Shown: in pieces, positions 22,880 through 34,139 of the stretch
Position numbering within the stretch: position 1 is the stretch's first letter
How the letters are laid out: the number at the start of each line of letters is the position of its first letter
Assembly: GCF_016801865.2 (NCBI RefSeq)
Contig: NC_068938.1
Coordinates: 188,924,850-188,988,849 of the forward strand
Reading direction: 5' to 3'
DNA length: 64,000 nt
Origin: Culex pipiens pallens
Lineage: Eukaryota > Arthropoda > Insecta > Diptera > Culicidae
Made by a program: the position numbers and the translations under genes
Notes under the pieces: model-generated
Seen by the model: the letters and a program-made list of their open reading frames with translations, nothing else
Database searches by the model: none
Told to the model about the DNA's origin: nothing

Positions 22880-24473
22880 TTGTATACATAATTCACGTGA
22901 AACGTGTTCCGGATGTTCCGGGGGTCAAGCCATAGTGGCCACATTGTGTCCAAACTTTATTTCAGTGGGTTGGTTGACTTTTACGATACAAAACCATGAT
23001 TTTTGACATGTCGCAAGCTATATGTGCAAGTTTCGTATAAATGGTCCTCTGGAACCGTGTTCCGGATGTTCCGGGGGTCAAGCCATAGTGGCCACATTGT
23101 GTCCAAACTTTATTTCAGTGGGTTGGTTGAATTTGGCGATGCAAAACCATGATTTTTGACATGTCGCAAGTTGTATGTGCCAGTTTACAAAAAATGGTCC
23201 ACTGGAACCGTGTTCCGGATGTTCCGGGAGTCAAACCATAGTGGCCACATTGTGTCCAAACTTTATTTGAGTGTGTTGATTGAATTTGGCGATGCAAAAC
23301 CATGATTTTTGACATGTCGCAAGTTATATGTGACAGTTTACAAAAAATGGTCCACTGGAACCGTGTTCCGGATGTTCCGGGAGTCAAGCCATAGTGGCCA
23401 CATTGTGTCCAAACTTTATTTCAGTGGGTTGGTTGAATTTGGCGATGCAAAACCATGATTTTTGACATGTCGCAAGTTATATGTGACAGTTTACAAAAAA
23501 TGGTCCACTGGAACCGTGTTCCGGATGTTCCGGGAGTCAAGCCATAGTGGCCACATTGTGTCCAAACTTTATTTCAGTGGGTTGGTTGAATTTGGCGATG
23601 CAAAACCATGAATTTTGACATGTCGCAAGTTATATGTGACAGTTTACAAAAAATGGTCCACTGGAACCGTGTTCCGGATGTTCCGGGAGTCAAGCCATAG
23701 TGGCCACATTGTGTCCAAACTTTATTTCAGTGGGTTGGTTGAATTTGGCGATGCAAAACCATGAATTTTGACATGTCGCAAGTTGTATGTGCCAGTTTAC
23801 AAAAAATGGTCCTCTGGAACCGTGTTCCGGATGTTCCGGGATTCAAACCATAGTGGCCACATTATGTCCAAACTTTATTTGAGTGTGTTGATTGAATTTG
23901 GCGATGCAAAACCATGATTTTTGACATGTCGCAAGTTATATGTGCAAGTTTCGTATAAATGGTCCTCTGGAACCGTGTTCCGGATGTTCCGGGGGTCAAG
24001 CCATAGTGGCCACATTTTGTCCAAACTTTATTTCAGTGGGTTGGTTGACTTTTACGATACAAAACCATGATTTTTGACATGTCACAAGCTATATGTGCAA
24101 GTTTCGTATAAATGGTCCTCTGGAACCGTGTTCCGGATGTTCCGGGGGTCAAGCCATAGTGGCCACATTGTGTCCAAACTTTATTTCAGTGGGTTGGTTG
24201 ACTTTTACGATACAACACCATGATTTTTGACATGTCGCAAGCTATGTGTGCAAGTTTCGTATAAATGGTTCTCTGGAACCGTGTTCCGGATGTTCCGGGG
24301 GTCAAGCCATAGTGGCCACATTGTGTCCAAACTTTATTTCAGTGGGTTGGTTGACTTTTACGATACAAAACCATGATTTTTGACATGTCGCAAGCTATAT
24401 GTGCAAGTTTCGTATAAATGGTCCTCTGGAACCGTGTTCCGGATGTTCCGGGGGTCAAGCCATAGTGGCCATA
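22880..24473 (+). repeat. 153-bp satellite array, about 10 monomers
   Basis: The CGTGTTCCGGATGTTCCG landmark occurs about every 153 bp from about 22903 to 24434. Each unit carries CATAGTGGCCACATTGTGTC, CAAACTTTATTTCAGTGGG, CCATGATTTTTGACATGTCG and TGGTCC. Two monomer subtypes are visible: GACTTTTACGATACAAAACC type at the edges and GAATTTGGCGATGCAAAACC type in the middle (about 23100-23950). A period of 51 codons again gives spurious open frames (for example 23115-23387, minus). Confidence 0.95.
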
Positions 24474-25214
24474 CAAGGCCTGTTTATTATTTGGGATCTG
24501 TATCTGAATATATTTTTTTGTATATTTTTATGAACACAACGAAGGCAAAATGTGACTTGTAATGTGTTATAGTCTTACCCACTCGTGGAACCGGTTCCGA
24601 GGGTGGCCAGAACCGGAACCGGTTGCCACACTTGCTAGGATGGTCCAACATTGATCCAAATATGTTTTGGGGCATGTTCTGTTTATTTACAGTAAGTTTT
24701 GTCAATTTTAATTAATTTTCTGTATGGATGCGGCCGGCCAGTCAAAAAGGTACCCCACTACGATCCGGAATAACTCCGGTGAAAATGGTCCAAACTCGGA
24801 TTTCTCCCCAGAATCGAAAACTAGAGATCTTTCCCGTTCTTTTGACTACCGGATGTCAAGGATTTGGTCAAACAGGTCAAAAATACGGCAGTTTTAAAGA
24901 TTTTTCGATTCTTCCATTCAGACGTTTAGCTTGTACGGGTTAAAAAGAATTTTCAGAATTTCATAGAATTTTAAAGAATTTTGAAAAATTTCAAATAATT
25001 TCAAATAATTAAAATGAATTTCAAAAAATTTCATAGAATTTCAACAAATTCCAATTTTTTTTTTAAACTACGAAGAATTTTTGAAAAAATATAAGATTTT
25101 TAAAGCATTTCAATAAAATAAAAAAAAAACAAATAATAAAAAACTCAAATTATAAAAAAAAACAAATAATAAAATCAAATAATAAAAAAAATCAAATAAT
25201 TTCAAGAAATAGTA
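24474..25214. other. array edge, unique segment and simple-sequence tract
   Basis: 24590-24640 contains GGAACCGGTT-type palindromic blocks and GGTGGCCAG, echoing satellite words. 24720-24945 is less AT-rich with no gene seen. From 24950 the AATTTCAAAG-like tract returns. Confidence 0.4.
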
Positions 25215-25635
25215 GTTTATGCAACAAGTTGCGAAAAGAGGATTTTTTCAGCACGAGTCGTACATTTATCCAACGAGGTTCACCGAGTTGGATAAATACG
25301 AAGAGTGCTGAAAAAATCAAGTTTTGCAACGAGTTCCATACAAATTTTTTGCAATTCCAAAAAACACACACTGATTGAAATTTTATGTGAAATTTTCATG
25401 TATTTTGTCAATAAATCGTTTAAATCAAATTTTTTTTGAAAAGTGTTACTTTTCAAAACAAGTGCTGAAAAGTTCAATTTTTCAGCACCCATTTGAGTGC
25501 TGAAAAGTAGAACTTTTCAGCATTTATTTTGAAAAGTGTTGCTATTCGATTCTGTCATTTTTGGTACAGAAAAGTAGGCAGCGTTCAAGAATGGCAAGAA
25601 TAGTAAGTAGTTTCACGACGGAATTGCAAAAATAA
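25215..25635 (-). repeat. dispersed repeat R3, copy 2 (inverted, no MITE)
   Basis: Inverted relative of 17440-18040. It contains two facing blocks around 25240-25320 (TTTTTCAGCACGAGTCGTAC and GAGTGCTGAAAAAATC) that can form a hairpin. The site homologous to the 17653-17833 insertion is uninterrupted. Confidence 0.7.
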
Positions 25636-26759
25636 TTTTAATGAACTTCGAAGAATTTCAAAAAATTTCAAAGATTTAAAAATATTACTAAGAATAAAAA
25701 AAATCAAAAAAATCTTAAAATTTCTAAGAATTTCAATGAATTTTAAGAGAAGACCTTCAAGAAAGGAATTGAAATTTTTTTAAATTTCATATAATTTTAA
25801 AGAATTTTGAAAAATTTCAAAGAATTATATTTATTATATTATAGAATTATAATTTATATTTAAGAATTATAGAATTATATTTAAGCATTATATTTAAAAA
25901 ACAATCAAAAAATTCCAAAGAACTTAAAGAATTTGAAGAAATAAAAAAATATATAAAAATCAAAGAGTTTTTAGAATTGTCCAAATTAAAAAAATTTAAG
26001 GTTTTAAAGAACTAAGAATTCGAAAGTTTTTTTTAAACAACTTTAAGCAGTCGAAGTTTTGTGGTTTTATTTAATTTTTTTAAATTTATTTTTTTGAGCT
26101 GCAATCAAAAGTCAAATGATATTTTCCCAACCTAAGCTTTGCCGTCCTCAACCGCGATGTTACCTACCGCTACCTCGACCATATTGTCTAATTAGAGCAG
26201 TTGTGATAAAAAACACAGCAACAACAACAACAATGCCAACAACACCGCAATGTAACTAGCCCCCCGCTCACGTGTGTGAGTGAGTGGCAGCAGCAGTTCC
26301 TCGTGACTTACAGGTAACAATACGGTGCTGGCCAACTCCACGGGCCCCGCAGGTATTCCGCGCCAAGAGTTGTAGGAGAAACCGTCTGACATTGCCAAAC
26401 GCGCGGTCTCGGCACAAATAAGTCGATTTATTTTCAACACCATTACCACTACAGCCGGGAAACAGTGGGTCTTCGGTGCGGCGTTGGATATCGGAAGCGC
26501 TGGAGCGCCGTACCGCGCGAGGTTCGACCGTATTTACCGCGAAGAGAGAGTATGAGGATTCGCTGAACAACCGCGTGCAGCACGGCGGAACCGTACGTCG
26601 TCTTCGTTTCTTCGGTGGAGGTTCCGTACGGTGGCGGCGTTCGGTGGTAGTCTGTGTCTGTGGACTGTGCGGATGGTCTACAGCCCAGCGGGTGTCTCCC
26701 AGTGCGCGGTGTTCCTCCTTTTCCCATAAACGATTCCCGAAGGTTGCCCAAGGTTGGTT
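25636..26759. other. simple-sequence tail, then GC-richer upstream region of the exon
   Basis: 25640-26050 is AATTTCAAAG-like sequence. A CAA/AAC run lies at about 26217-26246. From about 26250 the base composition shifts to GC-rich with no recognisable product in any frame; this may be promoter-proximal DNA of the gene at 27137. Confidence 0.4.
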
Positions 26760-27136
26760 CTAGTTCGGCTTATCACGCGCTGTACTGTTCTGTAGGTCAC
26801 GTGTTTGCGTTGCGTTCGTGGAGTTCTGCGTGTGACGCGGTGTTTCTGAGTGTCTGTGTGTTCAAAATTGAATTTAGCGGATTGCTACTGCAGTTAGTGG
26901 GGCTTCGACAACCTGGAGGTGGCAGGACTATCCAGACAGATAGTCCAGTGCAGAGTGTGTCGCCGTGGTGAAGTGTGTACGTGAAGAATGTTCCGTGTCG
27001 ATTGAAACAGCTGTAGGGACCACCTACAGCATCCAGTAGAAAGAGTGTGTGTGTGCATTCAAAGTGTCCAGAAATTGGTCCCCGCCGCGGAAGAACCGGG
27101 TCGAGCCGTTGCTGCTGTTGCTGCTTCCGCTGGATT
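26760..27136 (+). promoter_or_regulatory. probable 5' UTR / promoter-proximal region of the exon at 27137
   Basis: GC-rich, GT-rich sequence without a coding frame directly precedes the exon. An E-box (CACGTG, about 26799) is present. CAGTTAGTG near 26890 resembles an insect initiator, but no TATA box is at the expected distance. The transcription start is not determined. Confidence 0.35.
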
Positions 27137-27360
27137 ATGAACAATCGCTTCTCCAGGATGTGGACGACGGCGGTGCTGAACGCAATCACCAACCGGGCCA
27201 GTTCGGCCTCGAAGAACCTGTCCGTGCGGTACTCCTCAATCCCGAACAATGACGGATCCGGGGGTCCGGCGGCCTCGACCAGCAACCTGAGCAAGATCAT
27301 GGGCGGTTCCGGGATCATCCTGCCGCTGGACGTGGAAGAAACGGTTACGTGCTTCTGCAG
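27137..27360 (+). CDS. putative first coding exon of an unidentified cellular gene
   Basis: Starting at ATG 27137 (A at -3), 74 codons plus two bases run to CAG followed by GTAGGA, a plausible splice donor at 27361. The frame would hit TAG straight after the donor, consistent with splicing. Codons strongly favour G or C at the third position, unlike the AT-rich surroundings, which supports this frame. The predicted start, MNNRFSRMWTTAVLNAITNR, is basic and hydroxylated with no acidic residue before about residue 44, so it could be a mitochondrial targeting sequence or a disordered region. A Gly/Ser/Pro-rich linker and ILPLDVEETVTCFC follow. I do not recognise the family. An upstream in-frame ATG at 27047 would add a Cys run and is less likely. 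Confidence 0.6.
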
Positions 27361-28054
27361 GTAGGAACCCCGGTCGTCCGGCGATATCACTGTAGATGTT
27401 CACCGTTGCGTGCTGAAGCGGCGCAGGTTTCTCATGTTTAATGGATTACCAAAGTCGATGGGGGTGGTTCGTGTGGGTGTGTGAATGTGTGCGTTACGGT
27501 TGAAAGGTTTGTTGTTTCCCCAAATTACAACAAAAAGCGCCCAGTCATCGAGCGGGGGTATATAAAGCAGACTTTGCTTTTCTACAACTTTTCATAACAT
27601 TGAATTTGCGCGCTAGATGTGGTACTGCAGCAAGTTCCGAAGACCACCATCCTCCAGGTGGGGGTGGGATGTTGAAGAGATGGTTGAGAGGTTTTAATTG
27701 TACCTACAAACAACAATTGCGCGATAATGAAGCAGCCAGATGTGTGGAAGTGAAGCTGGCGATTTTTTTTTATTGTGTTGATCGCGATCGGATGATGGAA
27801 GAAACTTGCTTCTTGTTTGAGCAAACTCTTTCTCTCCGGGAAAAGAAGGGGGTGGGGTGGTGTTGTACCGTTATCGATGGTGTGTGTCTGTTTGGAGTTG
27901 TTATGTACCTGGTGTTGAGAAGGTGTGCGTTCGCAAAGTTTTCGCGCAGTTCCATAAGGTCATAAATGAAGTGATTTTTAAGATTCTTGTTGTTTTGATT
28001 TGTTGGATTGGTCTTGCGTTCTTTGCTTATGTATCTTTTGTATCGAATCAAATC
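27361..28054 (+). other. start of the presumed first intron
   Basis: GT-rich at first. A TATATAAAG box lies at about 27558. The 121-codon plus-strand frame at 27600-27965 has no recognisable features. Confidence 0.35.
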
Positions 28055-28178
28055 TTAACCCTCTACAACCCATTTAGTTTTTAATTGCAACTTTTAATTC
28101 AAAAAACTCAATTTCTATTGCTCATGTTTAAAAAAAATGTGCTTATGTGCGTTTTCTTCGTTCCAATCCAATCTATCA

Positions 28179-28932
28179 CAGCCCATACTCGATTATCCGA
28201 AACTTCGATTATTCGAAGTTTCGATTATCCGAAGTTCGATTATCTCAAGGGTTTTATGGGACTTCTGATATTTAAACCACGAACATGAATTTTTTTCGTG
28301 TTTCCCGAGCAGACGGAAATAACTTGGGAATAACATTTTTTGATATTTGGAAATACTAGGCCAATAACATTTTATGTTATTTATAACAGGATTTGTTATT
28401 CGTTGTTATGATTGTTTTGTTTTTGGATTTTTATTGTAATAACAGACTTATAACATTTTGAGTTATTCTTCGAATAAATCTTTGTTATTATTTTTTGTTA
28501 TTTTAACAACTAATCCGATCAACCCAATAACAGTTGGAGTTATTTTTCCATAACAAAAAATGTTATTCCAAAGTAGTTTTTAACCAATATCAGACCAATA
28601 ACGAATTTTGTTATGATTGCATGAACTGTTAGTAAACTCTTATGCAAAAATTGATTTTGCAAGAATATTCCATAACACTTTTTGTAATTTAACAGTATAT
28701 GTTATTTGTTATTGTCAATGGCATGAATTTTGTTATTGCCGTCTGCCCGGGTTATTTTTTTTGTTTTTAACATAAAATTAGAATTCTGCGATCCCTCTTT
28801 AGTCAAATTTGAATAGTCGATTGCCTATTAAATAACAAAATGCAAAACCAACAAAAAAAAGACAACGAATTTGTTTTTCCTGATTCGATTATCCGAAGTG
28901 AAATTATGCCAAAGCGAGTCGAGTCTGGACTG
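28179..28932. mobile_element. pogo/Tc1-mariner-like MITE, middle layer of the nest
   Basis: The left end CAGCCCATACTCGATTATCC and the reverse complement of the right end CAGTCCAGACTCGACTCG form imperfect inverted repeats. The right side is followed by TA; the left has CA, a likely mutated TA. CGATTATCCGAAGT motifs occur at both ends. A diverged relative is at about 63663-63740. Confidence 0.65.
28304..28751. mobile_element. MITE, innermost layer of the nest (448 bp)
   Basis: Ends CCCGAGCAGACGG and CCGTCTGCCCGGG are inverted repeats, continuing as AATAAC/GTTATT. The interior is unusual: about a dozen words of the type (T)AATAACA / TGTTATT spread over both strands. There is no coding capacity and target duplication is unclear (TTT/TT). 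Confidence 0.75.
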
Positions 28933-29218
28933 TAGATGCAAAATTGATCAATAATTACATACAGGGTTGAGCTGTAGAGGGTTAAAAAATATTTTACTGT
29001 TCAAATAAAAATGTAGAAAAGTGTTATAAGATTTGCGGAGAAATACGCCAACAACTTTACGTTAACTTTTGATAACAAAAAAAAAAAAAACATTCACACA
29101 CAATAAAATCAATTAGGTATAAATAACTGAAAAATAAATGAAAAATGCAACATATTTTTGAGCAAAATGGATTCCAAGAATATAAAACTATGTTGAACAA
29201 TTGTTTGAAACCATAAAA

Positions 29219-29378
29219 ATCTGGAGTTTTTTTTTGAAAAGGTCTAATAAACCAAATTTCCAGTTTTAGCTTTTTGGGTGTTTTTGAAACCGCCTTGAGT
29301 CAGGGGTATTAAAAAGCACCCAAAAAGCAAAAACTGAAAATTTGGTTTATTGGACATTTAGAAAAAAAAACTCCAGAA
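29219..29378. mobile_element. hairpin MITE, copy 1 (about 160 bp)
   Basis: Arms of about 65 bp are inverted: CTGGAGTTTTTTTTT...CTTTTTGGGTG against CACCCAAAAAGC...AAAACTCCAG. The loop holds CCGCCTTGAGTCAGGGGTA. A second copy with the loop in the other orientation is at 55195-55349. Confidence 0.85.
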
Positions 29379-29749
29379 ATATACATTGAATTAATGTTTT
29401 AATAAACGCTTTAAAATTTACCTAATTTAAATAACTTCGAAAAAAATAAAAGTAAAGGTAGTCTCATGAAAAACCACAACAGATAAATAAATCTTTCAGA
29501 TGAGATAAGAAATGAAAGAAGATAGAAGTTATTTTATAAATAAATATTATCTAAGCAACATCTTCAGATTATATTTTCTTGTTATTTTCAAAATGCTTAA
29601 AAAATAACTCTAAGACCCAATTTCGCCTCTAGAAGGCTTCAAAATGTAATTTCCGAATTATATATATATTTTTTGGAAAAATTCAAAAAATAATGAAGCA
29701 AAACATAAAACAAGAGAAGTTTAGTTTTTTCGTAAATTAACGGTTGCTC
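29379..29749. other. AT-rich non-coding
   Basis: No gene or clear repeat is seen. Confidence 0.4.
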
Positions 29750-29972
29750 AAAATATATATGCGATTATCCTTTCCATTCTTCAATGGTCTGATGGCCGAG
29801 CGGGCTAAGGCGCCAGTGCTTACTGTTGGTGCTTGGTTTGAATCCCGTCGGTTGCAATTTTTTTTGTGTTTGCAAAAAATGTACATGCAGTTTGTAATAT
29901 TAAGTGGCCTTTTCACTAAGGTGATGTGCATGCTTTTGCATACGATTTTACCATCGGATTTTTGCTGTGAAG
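29750..29972 (+). repeat. tRNA-bearing repeat family R1, copy 2 (5'-truncated)
   Basis: The tRNA-like core at 29786-29857 has an A box TGGCCGAGCGGGC, a B box GGTTTGAATCC and a T-run right after. The 5' body with the GAAATGTC block is missing. The 3' body (GTGATGTGCATGCTTTTGCA and GATTTTACCATCGGATTTT) is kept. Confidence 0.75.
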
Positions 29973-32900
29973 ATTTCTAATGATACAAAATTGCTTCTCT
30001 TTACATGGGGAATACTTGGACATAGTTGCATTCCAAGGAATGTTCCCCTCCCCCTTCCCCCACGTTGACCGTATTTTTTTTTATTTCAGATCTTTTTTTT
30101 CGAAAATATATCATTGTTTTGCAAAGGTTTCAAAGTGTAAGTGTGTTACAGCATTTATGATGTAACGTTCAGAATCTTTCTTTTTCTATGTAGATCTTCT
30201 GTTTTGTTTTGAAATGTTTCAAAAGTTTACCCAAAAGTGTTTACTGTTTTTCAACCTCTTTATTTCACTCTAGCCCAACCTGTTTCAAAAGGTTCCTTGG
30301 AAATCCAATTCACTCCGTTGAGATGACACAAGATAGATCTTTCACTTATCACATAAACCCCCCAACACCGAAGAACACTTCCGACCGTCATGTGCTCGGC
30401 TGCCCGAACTAAAGAAAGTATTTGTCAAACAAATTAAAAAGGGATTTCCCACAAATCCTTTCTTTCCTTTTGCTCTCTATCTTACCGGCTGCATCTTCAA
30501 GCGCCCCCTCCCCTCCAAAGTTTTCCCTATTCAATTGGACCTCTCGCCCCAACCCTGAGTGGGCTTCTCGGGAGATTTACATGTCCTTTTGCGGATTTGG
30601 TGGCCGCACCTATCTCGAGTGTCCCATCAGTGCAAACATCGGGGACGCCGCGCCCCCTTACGGACTCAACGTGCCATAAAAGCGCCACTTTCGCAATCAA
30701 CTAAATTATGCCAATTTAAAAGTTGTGGTGGGTGCGCGCCTACTGCGGGCGGGATTTATACTACCTAGAACGGTCGAAAACTCATTTCAAAGTGCTATAA
30801 TTTGAGGACGGAGCAGAAGCAAAAAATAAAACAAATCTGAACCGTGCCATCAACCGGGTTAGTGCCGGTCCGGTTAGTTTTACGGAGGGGTCCTGCGACC
30901 GCCCAATTGGGAGTTCTTTCGTGGGGCCAAAACCGGCCGTGTGGTGTTGTGCAGTTGTTGCGACACTAGTGAATTCGCTGGTCTGGTCCTGACAGAGACA
31001 ACTGGTTGCTGGTGTAGCAAACCCCTGAACAAGGGAGTAAAACTGTTCACGCGAACTAATTGTCCCCTTATCACAACGTAACGAGGACGAGTTGCTCGTC
31101 CTTCATGAATATGCAACGCAAATGAATGGACGTAAAACACAAGCGTTTATTACGGCCAAGCCGGAAACACTATAAATCATGGTTCCCGTTTTTTTTTTTC
31201 GTGGCGCGAGCTTGGTTTCCCTAAAGTATAGGCACAGAAACACCAGTACAATGTACAACCTTAATGATTTGAATCTTAAAATTTGCAACTACAAAACAGA
31301 TTGTCTTTATCCCATTAGGCTGACAAATTGCGCAGTGAGTAACTCCACACCGTAGCGCAATTTCTCTCCGCCAGATCGTCTCACTGAACTTTTCGACTGC
31401 TGGATAGACACGGACTCGCGGTGTCCTCCTGGTCGTCGCCGTAGCCGTTCGCGGCGGACGATTAACACCGCAACCATATTGCCTTAGGTGTAAAAAACAC
31501 ACATTTTTTGCTGCCACCATCGTCGTAACTCTCTGATAAGCACTGCAAGATATGCCGGGATGGGGAGAGGTAGGGGAGAATAGTCTATTTTCGGCAGTTT
31601 GTACATATTTTCTAACTAGTTTCTGGTTTTTATCTTTCTTTATTTTTAAAGAAAATTTTAATTTTGGACAAAAAACTTTTTCCCTCCTTATTTAAAGAAG
31701 TGTAACCTCCTGGAACCACAGCGCGATGCAGTTGTACAAAAAAATCGAATGTTTCATTTCCTGGTTTTTTTCTTCTTTCTTCTCGTTCGCCAACCAACTG
31801 CATCTACAATCTACTTCAGTTTACCACTACTGACTGGTTGAGACTTTTCGTCGCAGAAGCTGCACAAAAAAATGCAGAACTTTGGCGTCCACTGCGGAAC
31901 CACCACCACCAGGGACCAGGGCTTGATAGCTTGTCCATTTTGGGGTTTGTGTAAGTTGACCAGCGTGGTTGGTTGATCAACTGTGGACTGTCGGTGGGTG
32001 CAGTTATCGGTGACGCAATGGGTTCGTTGTGGAGATGTGCGGTCCAAAAATACGTAGCTCTCAACCGACAGGTAGAAGTTCACAAACTAGTCTGGTATAA
32101 GTGAGCGGATGAGAGGATATAACGTACAAAACGGTTAGGAGTATTCTACTCCCAGGCTTGTTATGAAAAAAAGTTGACCCATACAAAAAAGTTAACAACA
32201 AGGACCGATCCCAACATCTTTAAATCATAAGTACCGGACTATACTGTATGGGCTATCACGACATTCTCTCAGTGGAGATAAACTGATTGAATGATCAGCT
32301 AATGTTGTGTAGATCGAGTGGGATTCGAGAGAATAAAGTTCTCGATGACACCATTAATCCCTCGATCCAAATTGAAACCTTTTTGCTCGCGATACAGCAT
32401 AGTAATTCTCCCCAAATTCGTTTTTTTTATTTTAATTATTTTTTTTGTTGGTTAATTTATTGTGGAGGCCTTTGACCAAAAAAGTGCAGTTCTTTAGAAC
32501 TTCGCAAAAAAAAATAATGATTTTATTTATTTTTATTTTTATTTGTATGAAACTTGTCCCAAGTAAGCTATTTTGCATCATAAGTTTTTTCATACAATTC
32601 TACATACAAATTTGGGGGGTGCCCTTAAAAAAGTGCTCTCTAAATGAAATTTTCTGATTAATTGTTTTTAGAAAATATTATAAAATCACGCAAAAATTGT
32701 CTTTAAAAAATAAAGTTCTCAGTTCATTCTTTTCTTCTAATTTGTGAGTTTAATTTCACCGAAAACTACCGATAGAAGCCCGTAATATTTAAAAAATAGT
32801 GTCCATCTTTGATATTTGAAAAAATATATTCCAAATGCTTAGAAAATTCCCTACAATGAAACTATTGTTTGCTGAATAGAATAATAACCTACAACTTTAT

Positions 32901-33067
32901 TGAAACACCAAATCGATCCGAAAATACCTTCGTTTCGATTTGAATGACGGAATCGATTGGCAACGCTTTATACAAAGCAAAAAAATACAATTAAAAATCA
33001 ATTATAGACGAGTGCTCAGAAGTAATTTTGTGCCGTACAATTTTGGCAGCTTTCCATACAAAAATGG
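29973..33067. other. mixed stretch without a supported gene
   Basis: 30500-31200 and 31330-32080 are GC-richer and hold short frames on both strands with no recognisable product. Minus-strand frames at 31221-31520 and 31811-32083 are Arg/Pro/Thr-rich and look random. 32400-32940 is AT-rich. This would lie inside the presumed long intron of the 27137 gene. Confidence 0.4.
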
Positions 33068-33069
33068 TA

Positions 33070-33999
33070 CCGTAAAACGGGGTGACTTTGATAGCCGGGG
33101 TGACATAGATAGGTTTGAGATTTTTCCGCAGAATGAAGAGTACAAATAAATTACATACGGAATGGTTTGGAATCTTACTGACCGGGGGAGAGAAGTGTTC
33201 AAAGTACCTGAAGAGGAACTTTTCATAAAATTTTGAAAAGTTTAAATAGTTAGTTAACTATAACTAAGAAAATGTTGATGAAAGGCATTATTTAACACTT
33301 TTCAAATTGTCATGATTTTCTCAATGAACATTATTTTGAATCGGAAAACGGGATGCATTTTTGGATTCTTTGGACAATTTTCCACTAGGAGAAGGTTGAA
33401 AAAGATGTAAAAAAAATAATAATATGTGTTTTTGAGACACAAGTAATAAAAAATCTCCAAAATTATAGGCAATTTCAGTTGAACAAATTTCATGTAAAAT
33501 GTGAAAACTTGTGATTCGTGCTTTGAATTTAGTATAAAATGCAATATAGATCGATAATTTCATAAACAAAACTAGTTTTAACGAATTTAAGGAAAAAATC
33601 CAACATTTTAACAGTTTTACCTGAAATTTATATGTATTTTGATAAAAAGCTTATAAACTTAGTTAACTTAACATAAACATTGATTTTCTTTCTTTAAAAC
33701 TATATCAGCAACCTAAGTGATGGTACATTTGACGTAAAAATAAAGTTTGAACACCTTAAATCTGATTTTAACAAGAAAATCTATGACTATCAAAGTCACC
33801 CCGGAATTTAAACTAAGAATTTTTAACGTAATTGTTCCAAACACTATTGAAAAAACTTTTTTTCAAAAATAGTGCATGGACTTTGTGTGGCTTACCCCAG
33901 TACATGTTTTAAAAATAATAATTTTGAGAAAAGACCTTAACAGTTGAAAAATATTCCAAAAACAAATTGAAATCCTATCAAAGTCACCCCGGTTTACGG
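33070..33999. mobile_element. TA-target MITE family R4, copy 1 (930 bp)
   Basis: Ends CCGTAAAACGGGGTGACTTT and its inverted partner AAAGTCACCCCGGTTTACGG are flanked by TA (33068-33069, 34000-34001). The GGGGTGAC word is repeated just inside the left end and, inverted, near 33790-33810, so terminal sequence has been duplicated internally. A near-collinear copy in the same orientation is at 49162-50092. There is no transposase frame. Confidence 0.85.
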
Positions 34000-34139
34000 T
34001 ACTTAAATATTCGAAAATCTGCATCTTTTGAAGAACTTTTCTGATCGATTAGGTGGCTTCAGCAACGTTTTTGAGGACTTATCTGAAAAAAGAGAAATGG
34101 AATTTTTCGCCCATATGAAATATTTTTTTTTTAAATAAT

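Larger units (their letters stand above)
28059..28981. mobile_element. TTAA-target MITE, outer layer of a three-level nest
   Basis: Ends CCCTCTACAACCC and GGGTTGAGCTGTAGAGGG are inverted repeats, with TTAA at 28055-28058 and 28982-28985. Removing the nested elements leaves an AT-rich core of under 200 bp, similar in size to the 17653-17833 relative. Confidence 0.8.

Noticed and set aside
26797..27390. 197-codon minus-strand frame over the 5' UTR and exon
   Set aside because: It is antisense to a frame with strong third-position G/C preference and a splice donor. It covers presumed UTR, and its composition looks random.
27600..27965. 121-codon frame next to a TATATAAAG box
   Set aside because: No family signature, and low-complexity G and T stretches; the TATA-like box alone is not enough to call a gene.
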